In this document: positions 45,991-55,658 of the stretch, in pieces
Layout: every line of letters starts with the position of its first letter
Position numbering within the stretch: the first letter of the stretch is position 1
Assembly: GCA_030220185.1 (NCBI GenBank)
Contig: JASPKZ010000421.1
Span: 62,001-126,000, forward strand
DNA from: Diploptera punctata
Lineage: Eukaryota > Arthropoda > Insecta > Blattodea > Blaberidae
Length of the DNA stretch: 64,000 bases
Reading direction: 5' to 3'
Notes under the pieces: generated by a model
The model's database searches: none
What the model was told of the DNA's origin: nothing
The model's input: only the letters and a program-made list of their open reading frames with translations
Made by a program: the position numbers and the translations under genes

Positions 45991-46515
45991 AAGTCCCGGC
46001 AACGCGTTCCTGTGGCTAAGTTATACGTTAAAAATTTAAATTAAGTTGCTGTCTTTCAGCCAGATTACTGAAAACTGATTCTTACACACGAAATTAATAA
46101 TATTGAAAATAAAATAAACACTGAACACACTTAAATTATGAAATAATCAATATTTGTAATTCAAATGAAATTCGAGGTTGCAACGAAAAGCACATCCATC
46201 TGGATCTCTCTTTGCTAAATAATAAACAATTTACCTTACCAAATTACCTTACACCGCCATATGTCAGAATCGTATGGAACTCACAGATAATTGCAGCGCC
46301 ATCTGTTAGAATCGTATGGAACTCACAGATAATTATAACTCTTTGTTAAATAATTAACAAATAATTTACAATAAAAAATAATGCGACTATAAATTTAGTT
46401 ATAAACTACCCTAAGTCTCAAGTTGGATCAAACTGCACGCAGTGTGCAAAATTTTATCAAAATCGGTTTAGTAGTTTTGGACCCCATCGCGGACAAACAA
46501 CGTAACACGAAATTT
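45991..46515 (-). mobile_element. Helitron A, deleted copy inserted in Polinton protease
   Basis: Left end ctagaagtcccggcaacgcgttcctgtggc shows the full CTAG terminus with the hairpin. The right end gacaaacaacgtaacacgaaatttttaa matches Helitron A 5' ends with the TATA part eroded. The gag-like frame is absent: it goes directly from ttatacgttaaa to aatttaaattaagttgctgtctttcagcc. It also has a 45-bp direct repeat at 46246-46328 (cgccatctgttagaatcgtatggaactcacagataatt). Confidence 0.85.
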
Positions 46516-46851
46516 TTAATTACCCAATCGCTTAGGTGGTTGCTCACCAAATGAATCAAACACATAACTTGTATGTTTGACGCTTGTGTCGCCGCACCGA
46601 CTATCTTTGATGTAACATACCCAGTGAGTTCCAATGTTTTTACTTATATCGAAATTAAGGACACCACACTCATATGTGTTGGGTTTTGTAGGTAACTGAT
46701 CAATCATATATACACCTCTAAATCCTTTAACATCTTTACACAATTTTATAATGTCATAATTACTTTGAGGCGTAGCGATACCGAGTTTTTTTATCGCTGT
46801 ATGTGTATTTTTAGTACTGTAGCGTTTACGTGTACGTGATATTGAACTCAC
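46516..46851 (-). pseudogene. Polinton cysteine protease, N-terminal part
   Basis: Would process capsid proteins during assembly, as in adenoviruses. The 111-residue frame shows FRGVYMIDQLP, NTYECGVLNFDISKNIGTHW (catalytic His in GTHWVCY) and VFDSFGEQPPKRL (catalytic Asp region). The first 25 residues are basic and may not be native. The frame ends at the Helitron. The Cys-bearing rest is at 45817-45990, and the two are not simply rejoined in frame by removing the Helitron. Confidence 0.8.
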
Positions 46852-46893
46852 AACTACTACATTTGGTGGTCGCTTTTACCCTCCATTGCAAGG

Positions 46894-47278
46894 TTATGAC
46901 TTTTGTTCTTCGAGCTCCTCGTCGTTCTTTTTTTTATTGTGAACGGCATTGGCTATTCCTGCGGCACCGCCTGCAATGACCCCAATAGCCCCCAATGCTG
47001 AAAGGAATATAAAACCACGCTTATGCTGTAACTTTATTGCAGAACCAATTTTTCCTTTTTTAATATTATTTACTGTTTTTATATATGAAGCTACAGTAAC
47101 GCCGCTTCCTGTCTTTGGAGGATCTTTGTTGCTAAGAAGTTTACGTAATTCTGAGACAGCATATATTAGTACTGTTAATGTAAAAAGATTTCCACCTCTG
47201 CGAACTTTTATAGCACTTCCAGATTTAATATATTTTTTTTAAATGTTCAATGGTGCGTAGTTCTGCTAGTGATATCAT
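46894..47278 (-). pseudogene. Polinton small Gly/Ala-rich membrane protein
   Basis: ATG at 47278: MISLAELRTIEHLKK. After a one-base shift in the A-run near 47235 it reads SGSAIKVRRGGNLFTLTVLI, KRGFIFLSALGAIGVIAGGA and AGIANAVHNKKKNDEELEEQ. A hydrophobic Gly/Ala segment of about 20 residues looks like a membrane anchor or fusion-like helix and is followed by a basic tail. A matching small protein sits between protease and PLA2 in other Polintons. Its role is unknown. The shift at 46896 cuts off HNLAMEG. Confidence 0.55.
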
Positions 47279-47308
47279 TTATATATAATAATAAATATAT
47301 AATTACGA

Positions 47309-47664
47309 TCAAACCCATCCAAGATGGGCTTTACCATGAATTACTCCAGCAACACCTAATGAAGCTATTTCTCTCCAATAATTGAGTCCTTACTAAACAC
47401 ACGCTCTAGTGCACGATGTTCTAACACTTTATCTGCTGCGTGTCGATCTTTGTGATCTCTATATGCTATATCATGATTTTTGCAAGCAGCGTCAAGAGGG
47501 TTGATTCCTTGATCACCTCTAGCTAATCTCTCCTCTAGCTTTGTACCAGGGCCGCAATATTCGTAGGAAGGAATGTGCAATTCAATTATATTATTAACAA
47601 ATCTAGAGGCAGAAGCTTTGCTTCCCCCAGAAGCATTCTCGCTCCAAAATTTAGGGGGAAACAT
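47309..47664 (-). pseudogene. Polinton PLA2-like protein (parvovirus VP1-type phospholipase domain)
   Basis: The 99-residue open part shows SYEYCGPGTKLEERLARGDQ (Ca-binding loop YCGPGT), then INPLDAACKNHDIAYRDHKD with the catalytic His-Asp pair in KNHDIAY. This domain is known in parvovirus capsids and in Polintons and is thought to help membrane passage. The N-terminal MFPPKFW may belong to an overlapping frame. A shift near 47375 separates ASLGVAGVIHGKAHLGWV from the rest. Confidence 0.8.
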
Positions 47665-49189
47665 ATAAATAATTTTTTCAAATGACCAATATTTTTTGGG
47701 TCTTGTAAAATAAAATTCGCAAGCGTATCATTGAACATTTTTATTATGCTAACCTTCTCATTGTACAGATTATCATTCCCAGATTGCTCCTCTCCCATAA
47801 TAACAATTAACCTGTCTACAAGCTTCCGTACATCATTATTCAAATGAATTCTTTAGGTAACTCTGTGTACTTGTATAATCCTTTTCCACTGTTGTGGTCC
47901 TTTTTCTTCTTCTTTTCCCCACTACCACCATCTGAATCGTCTTTACGTGATGGAGAAATGTATTGATTTGATTTTGAAGCGTCCTTTTTTAATTCTTTCC
48001 CAAAGTGGTTTAATTATGCTCATATATTTATCACACTGACTTTATTTAGGTTTTCCTGTAGCAGGATCATTATTTTGATATATACAGTTTATACTGATTA
48101 AGATTTATCCATAATTTAACATATCGTCTTCTGGAAGATTTTGTTTAGGTTTTTTCATCGTTAACAGACTCATTAACCCCCTTTTAGCTTTATATTTGGT
48201 TCCATTAATAATAAAATTGTCATTGTCAAAAACTACTTCAGAATCACCCATATAAAATTTACCATCATCACCCCCATTTAAGCCAAATACCAAATCACCT
48301 TTGTTCTTTACTTTTGATTTGACTAAATATTTTGATATGATTGACCCTATCAATGTCGTGTCATATTGAGTAATTGCTTTAGAAAACGTAAACGCAGACG
48401 TAGGATCAGACGTAGACGTTGACGTAGACGTAGGCTCAGACGTAGACTTTGACGTAGACGTTGGCGCAGAGGTAAACGTTGACGTAGACGTAGACGTTGA
48501 CGTAGACGTTGGCGCAGAGGTAGACGTTGGCGCAGAGGTAGACGTTGGCGCAGAGGTAAACGTTGACGTAGATGTAGACGTAAACGTAGGCTCAGACGTA
48601 GACGTTCGCGCAGAGGTAGACGTTGACGTAGACGTATACGTAGGCTCAGACGTAGACGTTGACGTAGACGTTGGCGCAGACGTAGACGTTGGCGGAGAGG
48701 TAAACGTTTACGTAGACGTAGACGTAGGCTCAGACGTAGACGTTGACGTTGACGTTGGCGCAGACGTAGCCGTTGGCGCAGAGGTAGACGTTGACGTAGA
48801 CGTAGACCTAGGCTCGGACGTAGACTTTGACGTAGACGTTGGCGCAGAGGTAAACGTTTACGTAGACGTAGACGTAGGCTCAGACGTAGACGTTGGCACA
48901 GAGGTAGACGTTGACGTAGACGTAGACGTAGGCTCAGACGTAGACGTTGACGTAGACGTTGGCGCAGACGTAGCCGTAGACTTTAGTGGAACGAGTGACA
49001 TACTATGTACATGTTCATGTTCGACAACTTTTTTCATTCAGTTCCCAAATTATTAATAGCGTGAATCATGGGCTGTTCTTGTTTCTTGTATTTGTTATAC
49101 GTACCACGTTTAGCTCTTGTGACACCTTTAAATTCTTCAAGCAGTTAATCACATAATCGTATCATTTCATCTGCTTCTTTAATAGTCAT
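47655..49189 (-). pseudogene. Polinton long uncharacterised protein with Ser/Thr repeat linker
   Basis: Pieces in order on the minus strand: MTIKEADEMIRLCD (49189), RAKRGTYNKYKKQEQ, then a Ser/Thr/Ala/Pro repeat encoded by the hexamer array (STSTSAPTSTS type), FSKAITQYDTTLIGSIISKY, LNGGDDGKFYMGDSEVVFD, KRGLMSLLTMKKPKQNLPED (ORF 48105-48353), NNDPATGKPK, SDKYMSIIKPLW-like, EKKKKKDHNSGKGLYKYTEL, and RKLVDRLIVIMGEEQSGNDN (47586-47843). All pieces lie in the order seen in Polinton proteins of this position, whose function I do not know. Stops and shifts throughout, including TAA codons inside the repeat. Confidence 0.5.
48391..48985. repeat. Hexamer-based minisatellite in Polinton gene
   Basis: About 600 bp of GACGTA, GACGTT and GGCGCA/GAGGTA units, arranged in higher-order blocks such as GACGTAGACGTTGGCGCAG. 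On the minus strand the coding phase gives Ser-Thr and Ser-Ala-Pro-Thr runs. Confidence 0.95.
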
Positions 49190-49204
49190 ACGTGTTTTTT
49201 TTTT

Positions 49205-49270
49205 CGGGCCAGAGAAAACAAAGCATCGCTCTAAGGCAGAGGAGCTTTTTCTCTGAGGCAGAGACGCTTT
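49205..49270. promoter_or_regulatory. Imperfect hairpin in the divergent intergenic region
   Basis: AAACAAAGCATCGCTCTAAG...GGCAGAGACGCTTTGCTGTT can fold imperfectly. It lies between the leftward block (start at 49189) and the rightward ATPase (49388). It may be a shared regulatory site for the two blocks, but that is inference. Confidence 0.35.
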
Positions 49271-49387
49271 GCTGTTATTTATTGTATATCATTTATTAAG
49301 ACATTAAATTTCCCATTGCCCCTCGAGTGGTAACTGATAGTAATGTTAGTTTGGTTATATTTACATGAAAAAAATATTAAGTAATAA

Positions 49388-50085
49388 ATGACAGACTGGA
49401 ACATAAAACCTATCATACCAATACCACAATTAAAGCGAAATAATGGTAAATATCAGTCAAATGATGATTATATTCGGTCGGTTATTGTTGGACCGTCTAG
49501 GTGTGGTAGACAACGCTATTGCATAACTTTTTTTAGCTCCTGGATGGTTGAATAAAAAGAACAGACACATCTACATATACTCGAAAAGTTTAAACCAATC
49601 ATCGCATGTATTTTTGCAAGATTTATGTAGAGAAATGGGAACTATGATAAATGAAATAAAAAACGTTCTGTGATATTAATGAAGAGATTGTACCACTGGA
49701 TGAGTGTAAAAATAATTCCATAGTTGTGTTTGATGATTTTATGCAGGAGAACCAATATCACGTGCGAGACTATTATACACGAGGTAGACATAAGCATATT
49801 GATGTGTTCTATTTAGGTCAAACGTACAGCAAAATACCTAAACAGCTTATAAGAGATAATATCAATTTTCTGTGTATATTTCAACAAGATAACACAAATT
49901 TAAAACATATATACAACGAGTTTGTTGGTGGCGATTTTAATTTTGATGAGTTTAGTTCCATCTGTAGTAATTGTTGGAATCAAGAACATGGGTTTATTAC
50001 TATAGATATGTCAAGAAAACGTAACAGTGGAAAATATAGGGGAAAAATTAAACATTTTATTAATATTGAAGATAATTCAAAGTAG
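49388..50085 (+). pseudogene. Polinton packaging ATPase (FtsK/HerA-like)
   Basis: Would pump DNA into the capsid. Start ATG 49388 (MTDWNIKPIIPIPQLKRNNG). Walker A lies at 49488-49515: the codons read IVGPSRCG, but the Lys-Thr part is lost through a one-base deletion giving RQR. Walker B is SIVVFDDFM near 49720-49740 (acidic pair present). Then HVRDYYTRGRHKHIDVFYLG, QTYSKIPKQLIRDNINFLCI. The last 120 residues form one open frame (49726-50085). Further shifts occur between 49530 and 49680. Confidence 0.85.
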
Positions 50086-50223
50086 GGGTAACGTTCCAAA
50101 TAGCCATATTCAGTATCGGTGACCATGTTAAAGATACACACAATACCCCTTCTAACACGCAGGTACATTCGGTATTCGTAAATGAATCTGTTATATATGA
50201 TTTTTTATATCTTACAAATAACC

Positions 50224-50427
50224 ATGACTACTACATATTACGTCAAGTGTCCATCAAATACCAACAGTGTTAACCCTGTTAACAAGAAAGCATCAAATGG
50301 TAAGCCGTATATATTATCCAAATGTGCTAGTTGTGGATCCAAGAAATCTACTTTCGTAAGCGCATCTAGAAAAGGTTTAAGAAAACATCATCAAAGCGGT
50401 AGACACAGTCCTAGAGCAAATTATTAA
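50224..50427 (+). CDS. Polinton small zinc-ribbon-like protein
   Basis: The 67-residue frame starts MTTTYYVKCPSNTNSVNPVN and ends GRHSPRANY. It shows a pair CASCG (second zinc pair). The expected first pair KCxxC reads KCPSN, so the metal site is probably lost. GKPYILSKCASCGSKKSTFV followed by basic residues resembles short zinc-ribbon proteins beside the ATPase in Polintons. I chose this Met because the frame upstream of it is hydrophobic and unlike the family. Function unknown. Confidence 0.5.
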   Translation: MTTTYYVKCPSNTNSVNPVNKKASNGKPYILSKCASCGSKKSTFVSASRKGLRKHHQSGRHSPRANY

Positions 50428-51380
50428 TGTACTACATAATCCAACTAGAAGAAATTGCCCGACACGAAAAGTCATTGTATATGGTGTAGATGATCTATGG
50501 CGAGCTGATCTGGTTGAGATGGACTGTGGTAATTTAAAAGGTGTTTCTAAAATCAATAAGGGTTTCAAGTACATGATAACGATCATAGATGTGTTCTCCA
50601 AGTATGCATGGGCTGTACCATTAAAACACAAAACTGGTGAACATGTTACAAATGTGTCCAAACACATACAAAGATCGTCACCCCTTTAATCTACAGACTG
50701 ATAAAGGTAAAGAGTTCTACAACAAGGATTTTATGAAGAAATACAATATCAATCACTATTCAACATATACCAACGTTAAGCCATCTGTTGTCAAGCGGTT
50801 CAATAGGACGCTCAAAGAAAAAATGTGGAAACAATTCTCCATACAAGGAAACTATAAATGGGTTGAGATACTACCAAAACTAGTAGACACCTATAACAAC
50901 ACCTATCACACTACTATCAAAATGAAGCCTATTGATGTTAATATGAAGCATATTGATGTTAATTGAAAAAATAAATATATAATCTATAATGATGTATTTG
51001 CTGTAAGCAAGGAAGAGGTCCAAAGACGAGGCGAGAGCACACACCCTCGCCTACGGACTAAATATAAAGTTGGTGATAGAGTTCGTATTAGTAAAATAAA
51101 AGGCATATTCGAAAAAGGGTATACAGCTAACTAGTCTACAGAGATATTTACTGCTAATAAAGAGTTCGCCCATAACCCACCATATTACCATCTCAAGGAC
51201 ACTAGTAGAGAAGGTATTAAAGGAATATTCTGCGAGCAAGAAATGCAGAAAACAAAATTTACTGATGTATACCTAGTTGAAAAATTGCTTCGTAAGAAAG
51301 GGGATAAAGTGTATGTCAAGTGGCTTGGATTTGATAGTTCACATAATAGTTGGGTACCTAAAACAGATGGTGTCTTGTAG
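50428..51380 (+). pseudogene. Polinton integrase with C-terminal chromodomain, inactive
   Basis: DDE integrase expected to insert the element. First part: VDDLWRADLVEMDCGNLKGV (first Asp) and FKYMITIIDVFSKYAWAVPL. A frameshift near 50650 leads to NLQTDKGKEFYNKDFMKKYN (second Asp) and PSVVKRFNRTLKEKMW, where the catalytic Glu reads Lys (codon AAG at 50793-50795). A duplicated MKPIDVN/MKHIDVN and TGA at 50964 follow. Then come RTKYKVGDRVRISKIKGIFE and the chromodomain YLVEKLLRKKGDKVYVKWLG through SWVPKTDG, stop 51380. A TAG near 51132 is a further break. Lost catalytic residue plus shifts mean no activity. Confidence 0.9.
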
Positions 51381-51411
51381 CTATAATACATAATATAGAC
51401 CATAATCATTT

Positions 51412-52029
51412 TTAATTTGCTACCTTATGTCTATTTCTCCAAATATCTTCACTATAGCTAATATTAGTCGAAGGATCATTAAGTGGATCAGTTTCTACAG
51501 TTCCTCTCTCCGGGGAATAATATTTTTCATTTTCTAGTTTTTCAAAGTAATCATTGATGAAGTTATTCCATATAATGCCATTCTTCTTTTTTATTTTTAT
51601 TATTATATTATTAGGAGTTAATCTTTTAGAACTTCAAGGAGGAGGCACCCCTTCATAAATCTCCAAAACTTATATTTTAAAATAAACTACTCCTTGAAAT
51701 AATTAAACTGATTATTTTAGTTTCTAGCCTGATTACTAGATTTATCTTCACCCAAATAAAACACCCATTTTCTTTGTAAAATAGAGAACATTTATAGATT
51801 TCTTTTGTTCTATATAAATACAAATATGATGAAACATATATTTCATTTTTTCAAAATATTTATAATCTACATATTTATATCGTCTTATCAAATTAATGAT
51901 TCTTAAAGGTATTCAATTTTTAATTATTTGAACTGATTTATATTGACAGTAACAATCATCTTCATCATGCATTTCACAATAATCCATTTAGTAACAGTCA
52001 TCTTCTTCATGTATTTCACAATACTCCAT
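51412..52029 (-). pseudogene. Polinton uncharacterised minus-strand frame with duplicated N-terminus
   Basis: Minus-strand pieces: MEYCEIHEEDDCY, a stop, then MDYCEIHDEDDCYCQYKSVQ (a near-duplicate, about 42 bp apart), LRIINLIRRYKYVDYKYFEK, LEIYEGVPPP, SSKRLTPNNIIIKIKKKNGI and WNNFINDYFEKLENEKYYSP, NISYSEDIWRNRHKVAN, stop at 51412. It is about 200 residues with several stops. Not recognised. Frame preservation over most of its length argues that it was a gene. It starts divergently from the zinc-finger gene to its right. Confidence 0.4.
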
Positions 52030-52035
52030 TTATAA

Positions 52036-52470
52036 AAAATATTGTTATATAAATGAAGCTTGGGCTTCTTGTCAGCTTCCTAAGAAATTAATAAAAGGAA
52101 CATCATATTGTGGTCCTTGTAATAAAAGAATTAATTATCCGGAGAAATTTAATACTTGTGTTGAATGTGAAAAATTAAAAACTCTTTATCAATTCAATCA
52201 TAAAATGGTAGATAATAAACCAATTATTAAGAACAATGTTTGTAGACCTTGTGCTCATAAAAATAGGAATAAATTAGAGAATAATCAAAAGCAATGTTCT
52301 AAATGTATGGAAGTTGAGGATAAAAACGATTTTAGTCAAGGAAATATATGTAAAAAGTGTATGATTAATTATTTTAGCAAACAACGAATTAAATGTAATA
52401 TTTGTGATAAATAACTTTATAAATATTATTTAAAAGATCATATTAGAAGGAAACATTTATATATTTTTTT
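52036..52470 (+). pseudogene. Polinton multi-zinc-finger protein
   Basis: Frame from about 52036 reads YINEAWASCQLPKKLIKGTS, then six CxxC pairs: CGPC, CVEC, CRPC, CSKC, CKKC, CNIC. It is followed by a stop and KDHIRRKHL, a typical C2H2 end. Spacing suggests tandem zinc ribbons. No ATG before the first pair in frame, so the start is uncertain; one at 52205 leaves four pairs. It probably binds nucleic acid or is the N-terminal module of the adjoining polymerase gene; I cannot decide. Confidence 0.45.
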
Positions 52471-52500
52471 AAATTATTTGTAAATTTGTTTTTCTAGTAA

Positions 52501-53940
52501 ATGGAAAATTTTCTGAGTGAGATATCTTACAATGTTCTTAGAAGTCAAGGGAAACGATTAAATATCAAACAATTTAAATGGATCATCAAATCTGAACTTG
52601 TTGATCTCCTGGTTAAATATCTTAAGAAGAAAAAAAAACGATTTAATAAATATCCTAATGAAAGGAGAAAATATAAAAAAAAGTATTTAATTCTTTTGAT
52701 CTAAAATATGATAAAAATAAAAATAAATTCAAGCCAAAAATAGAAAAGAAAATTAAAATTGAGACAAATTTGAGACACTTATACAAAGAAATAAAATCAT
52801 ATGAAATTATAGAAACATCTCATAAAATCGATTGTTGACTGTTAGAATAAATAATAAAACATATAAAGGTGTTTCATTATTTTTAGACTATTGTGAATCG
52901 ATATTTGAAGAATTGGTTTCGGAACAAATATATAAACATGGCGCAATAAAAATTAAGCAAGTTATAAAATGTGAGATTGAGAAAAATATTGAAGACTATT
53001 CGCAAGAAACAGATTTATATGCGCAATCTGATATGAAATCTATCATTATTTCTACAAATATAAAATCAGTCCTATCTGAAATTAAGGGTGAAATTAAAAA
53101 TACTATACTTTTGAGTCCAACTTCGGGTTGGACCTAAAAAAAATCAATTATTGTGATCTCTATATTAATAAATATAAACCTTTAAAAGGATCTAGTTATA
53201 TTGATTTATCTAAAGAAATTAAAAATAAGAAAGCTGTTATTAATATAAAAATTAAAGATAAAAAATGCTTTTTATGGAGTATTTCAGCTGCTTTACATCC
53301 GGTTGAAAGAGATCAACAAAGAGTAGCTAAATGCGAAAAATATGAACATCAATTTGGGGATGATGAATATCCAATGAAATTACAAGATATTGAGAAGTTT
53401 GAAAAGAGGTATAATATAAGTATTAATGTGTTCAGTTTTGATGATAAATTTAAAATATATCCTCTACAGATATCGAAATTTAAAAGTGAAACTATTATTG
53501 ATCTATTATATGTAAAAGATGAGGAAAATGATCATTATTGTTGGATTAAAGATATAGATAAATTGTTGTCTAGTCAAGTTTCAAAGCAAAAAGAAAAAAT
53601 ATATCACTGTACAAGGTGTTTAAGATATTTTGGAAATAAGATTTATTAGAAAAGCATTCGTTCTATTGTAATAATAATGAAGCTTTAAGAGTTGAATTTC
53701 CCGATGAAAAATATATTGAATTTAAAAATTAGATGTACTTTTGCAATATATGCTGATTTTGAATAAATCTTATCAAAAGTAGATTCATGTCAACCAAATC
53801 ATAAAGATAGTTATACAAATGAATAACAAAAACATATACCCTGTGGATTTAGTTATTATATATATTTAAATGTTTCCGCTAACTGTCTTTTAGCTCAAAT
53901 TGACACAGAAAAAGGGTCAGTAATTATTTTATGGAACAGC
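52501..53940 (+). pseudogene. Polinton protein-primed DNA polymerase B, N-terminal part, truncated
   Basis: Would replicate the element. Frames 52501-52704, 52832-53137 and 53128-53649 together form the N-terminal region that precedes the exonuclease domain: NKTYKGVSLFLDYCESIFEE, SPTSGWT/LKKINYCDLYINK, YKPLKGSSYIDLSKEIKNKK, CFLWSISAALHPVERDQQR, ISINVFSF, and CTRCLRYF zinc motif. After a stop at 53649 it reads CTFAIYADFE, the first exonuclease motif (DxE). The sequence then decays and the polymerase palm is missing from 53940 on. The element is therefore truncated on this side. Confidence 0.85.
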
Positions 53941-54293
53941 TGAGCCGAACAGTCTACCAGATTTCTTAAACGATGTTTATGTTAATCCACAGCGGAGTGC
54001 AGCAAGCAACTGACTGCACCATGCGTATTAGCATATATACGATAGGACAAATGTCAGTCAGTCACGGGACACTAGCGGAAAAGTTAATGACTTTACAAGA
54101 AAATGTCTTTAATACGTTTTTGTTATTTGTGTACCGATAACGTAGAATCCAAAAGGAAGTTTTATTCCATCAATTATTATGTTGTGTACAGTACTTTATA
54201 TACGTTTTCCGTGACTGACTGACTATAGCTTACAGTTAACAATTATAGGACACATTTAAGGTATATAGAACATTAGAAGGCAATTAATATTAC
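53941..54293. other. Unassigned DNA with a 15-bp inverted repeat pair
   Basis: GTCAGTCAGTCACGG at 54053-54067 and its exact reverse complement at 54209-54223 bracket about 170 bp, perhaps a small MITE. No target duplication is visible, so this is weak. Confidence 0.35.
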
Positions 54294-54302
54294 TACATTT
54301 AC

Positions 54303-55016
54303 ATATGGTCACAGGTAGAAATTCAGTATATAATGGAAATGGACAGCTAATGACAAATGAGGGAAATTTTGAGGAAGTGGCTGAATTCAAATACCTAGGA
54401 ACAATAATCACAAATAGGAATGAGACGCACAAAGAAATTAAACATAGGCTCAATTCTGGAAATGCGTGCTATTATGCATTACAGAGACTTTTGATGTCCC
54501 AACTCCTTTCAAAAAACGTTAAGCTGAAAATATATAAAACTATTATTCTACCAGTTATATTGTATGGGTGCGAAACATGGACTCTTACTTTAAGGGAGGA
54601 AAGGAGATTACGAGTATTTGAGAATAAAGTACTTAGGAAAATTTTGGACCAAAGAGAGATGAACAGACAGGTGAATGGAGAAGACTACATAACAATGAAC
54701 TACATGGTCTTTATAGGAAGCCAGATATAATAAGAACAGTTAAGTCTCGTAGACTGCGATGGGCAGGACATGTTGCGCGTATGGGGAATGAAAGACGTGC
54801 ATGGAAGCTTCTTGTAGGAAAGCCAGAGGGAAAACGGCCAGTTGGTAGACCAAGAATGAGGTGGGAGAACAACATTAACTATGATTTGAGGGAAGTAGAT
54901 TATACAGGGAATGATTGGCAAGCATTAGCTCAGGATAGGGATGTATGGAGAGCTTATGTCCGCGCGGCCATGAACCTACGGGTTCGATAGTGCCAGTGAG
55001 TAAGTAAGTAAGTAAG
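54303..55016 (+). mobile_element. RTE-like LINE 3' fragment, recent, with perfect target duplication
   Basis: 5'-truncated copy of the RTE-like LINE. It ends ggttcgatagtgccagtgag(taag)n. TACATTTAC lies at 54294-54302 and at 55017-55025, a 9-bp target duplication. It is the cleanest copy in the window. Confidence 0.95.
54305..54990 (+). pseudogene. RTE-like LINE C-terminal segment
   Basis: The 141-residue frame 54305-54730 reads VTGRNSVYNGNGQLMTNEGN, EVAEFKYLGTIITNRNETHK, LPVILYGCETWTLTLREERR. A one-base loss near 54650 (attttggacc, one T fewer than the 34.8-kb copy) ends it. It continues as MGNERRAWKLLVGKPEGKRP, VGRPRMRWENNINYDLREVD (54781-54990). No RT catalytic core is included. Confidence 0.85.
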
Positions 55017-55658
55017 TACATTTACGACTAGGGAGGACCAAAGTATGGTTTAACAAAAGAGTTTGTAAAATAAAACGAATTAATACGACCAAATCATTAA
55101 ACAACAAATTGATAAAATGTTGCGTGTTTTTACAGGTTTGGAATATGACTAGTTCCACCACTAATATTAGATTAAAATAATACAGTTATAGAACATTATC
55201 TTATAGAATCAGAAAATCTGATCCTTAAAGATATATATTACGCCAAAAAAATTATTCCTGCGTCAATTTCAAAATTTTAATCTCGGTATATCATTTTCAT
55301 GGAATCGCTCTATAATAGAAATGAATGTTTGTACTAGACTTGTTCGGTGGCGTAATCGGTAGCGCACAGGGTGAACAAGTAATTCTTTTCCCATATTGTG
55401 ACGATGCTTTATGGGATATATATATATATAATATTATAATTAGAATTTTTACACTGAGCTTTGCAGGCATAAAATGAAATGATTAGGAAAATAAATCTTC
55501 GGACAGGGACTTGAACCCGATCCTCTGAATTTATATCCCACAACATCTAGTAATAATGAGAATGATTTATTATTAGAGAATTGAAAGTTTGTACTACACT
55601 AGCTCGGTGGCGTAATCGGTAGCGCAATAGGTCATATATATATATATATATATACACA

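Noticed and set aside
46949..47242. A plus-strand 97-residue frame
   Set aside because: It is the antisense shadow of the Polinton small membrane protein on the minus strand.
54053..54223. A certain MITE
   Set aside because: Only a 15-bp inverted repeat is visible, with no target duplication and no second copy in the window.
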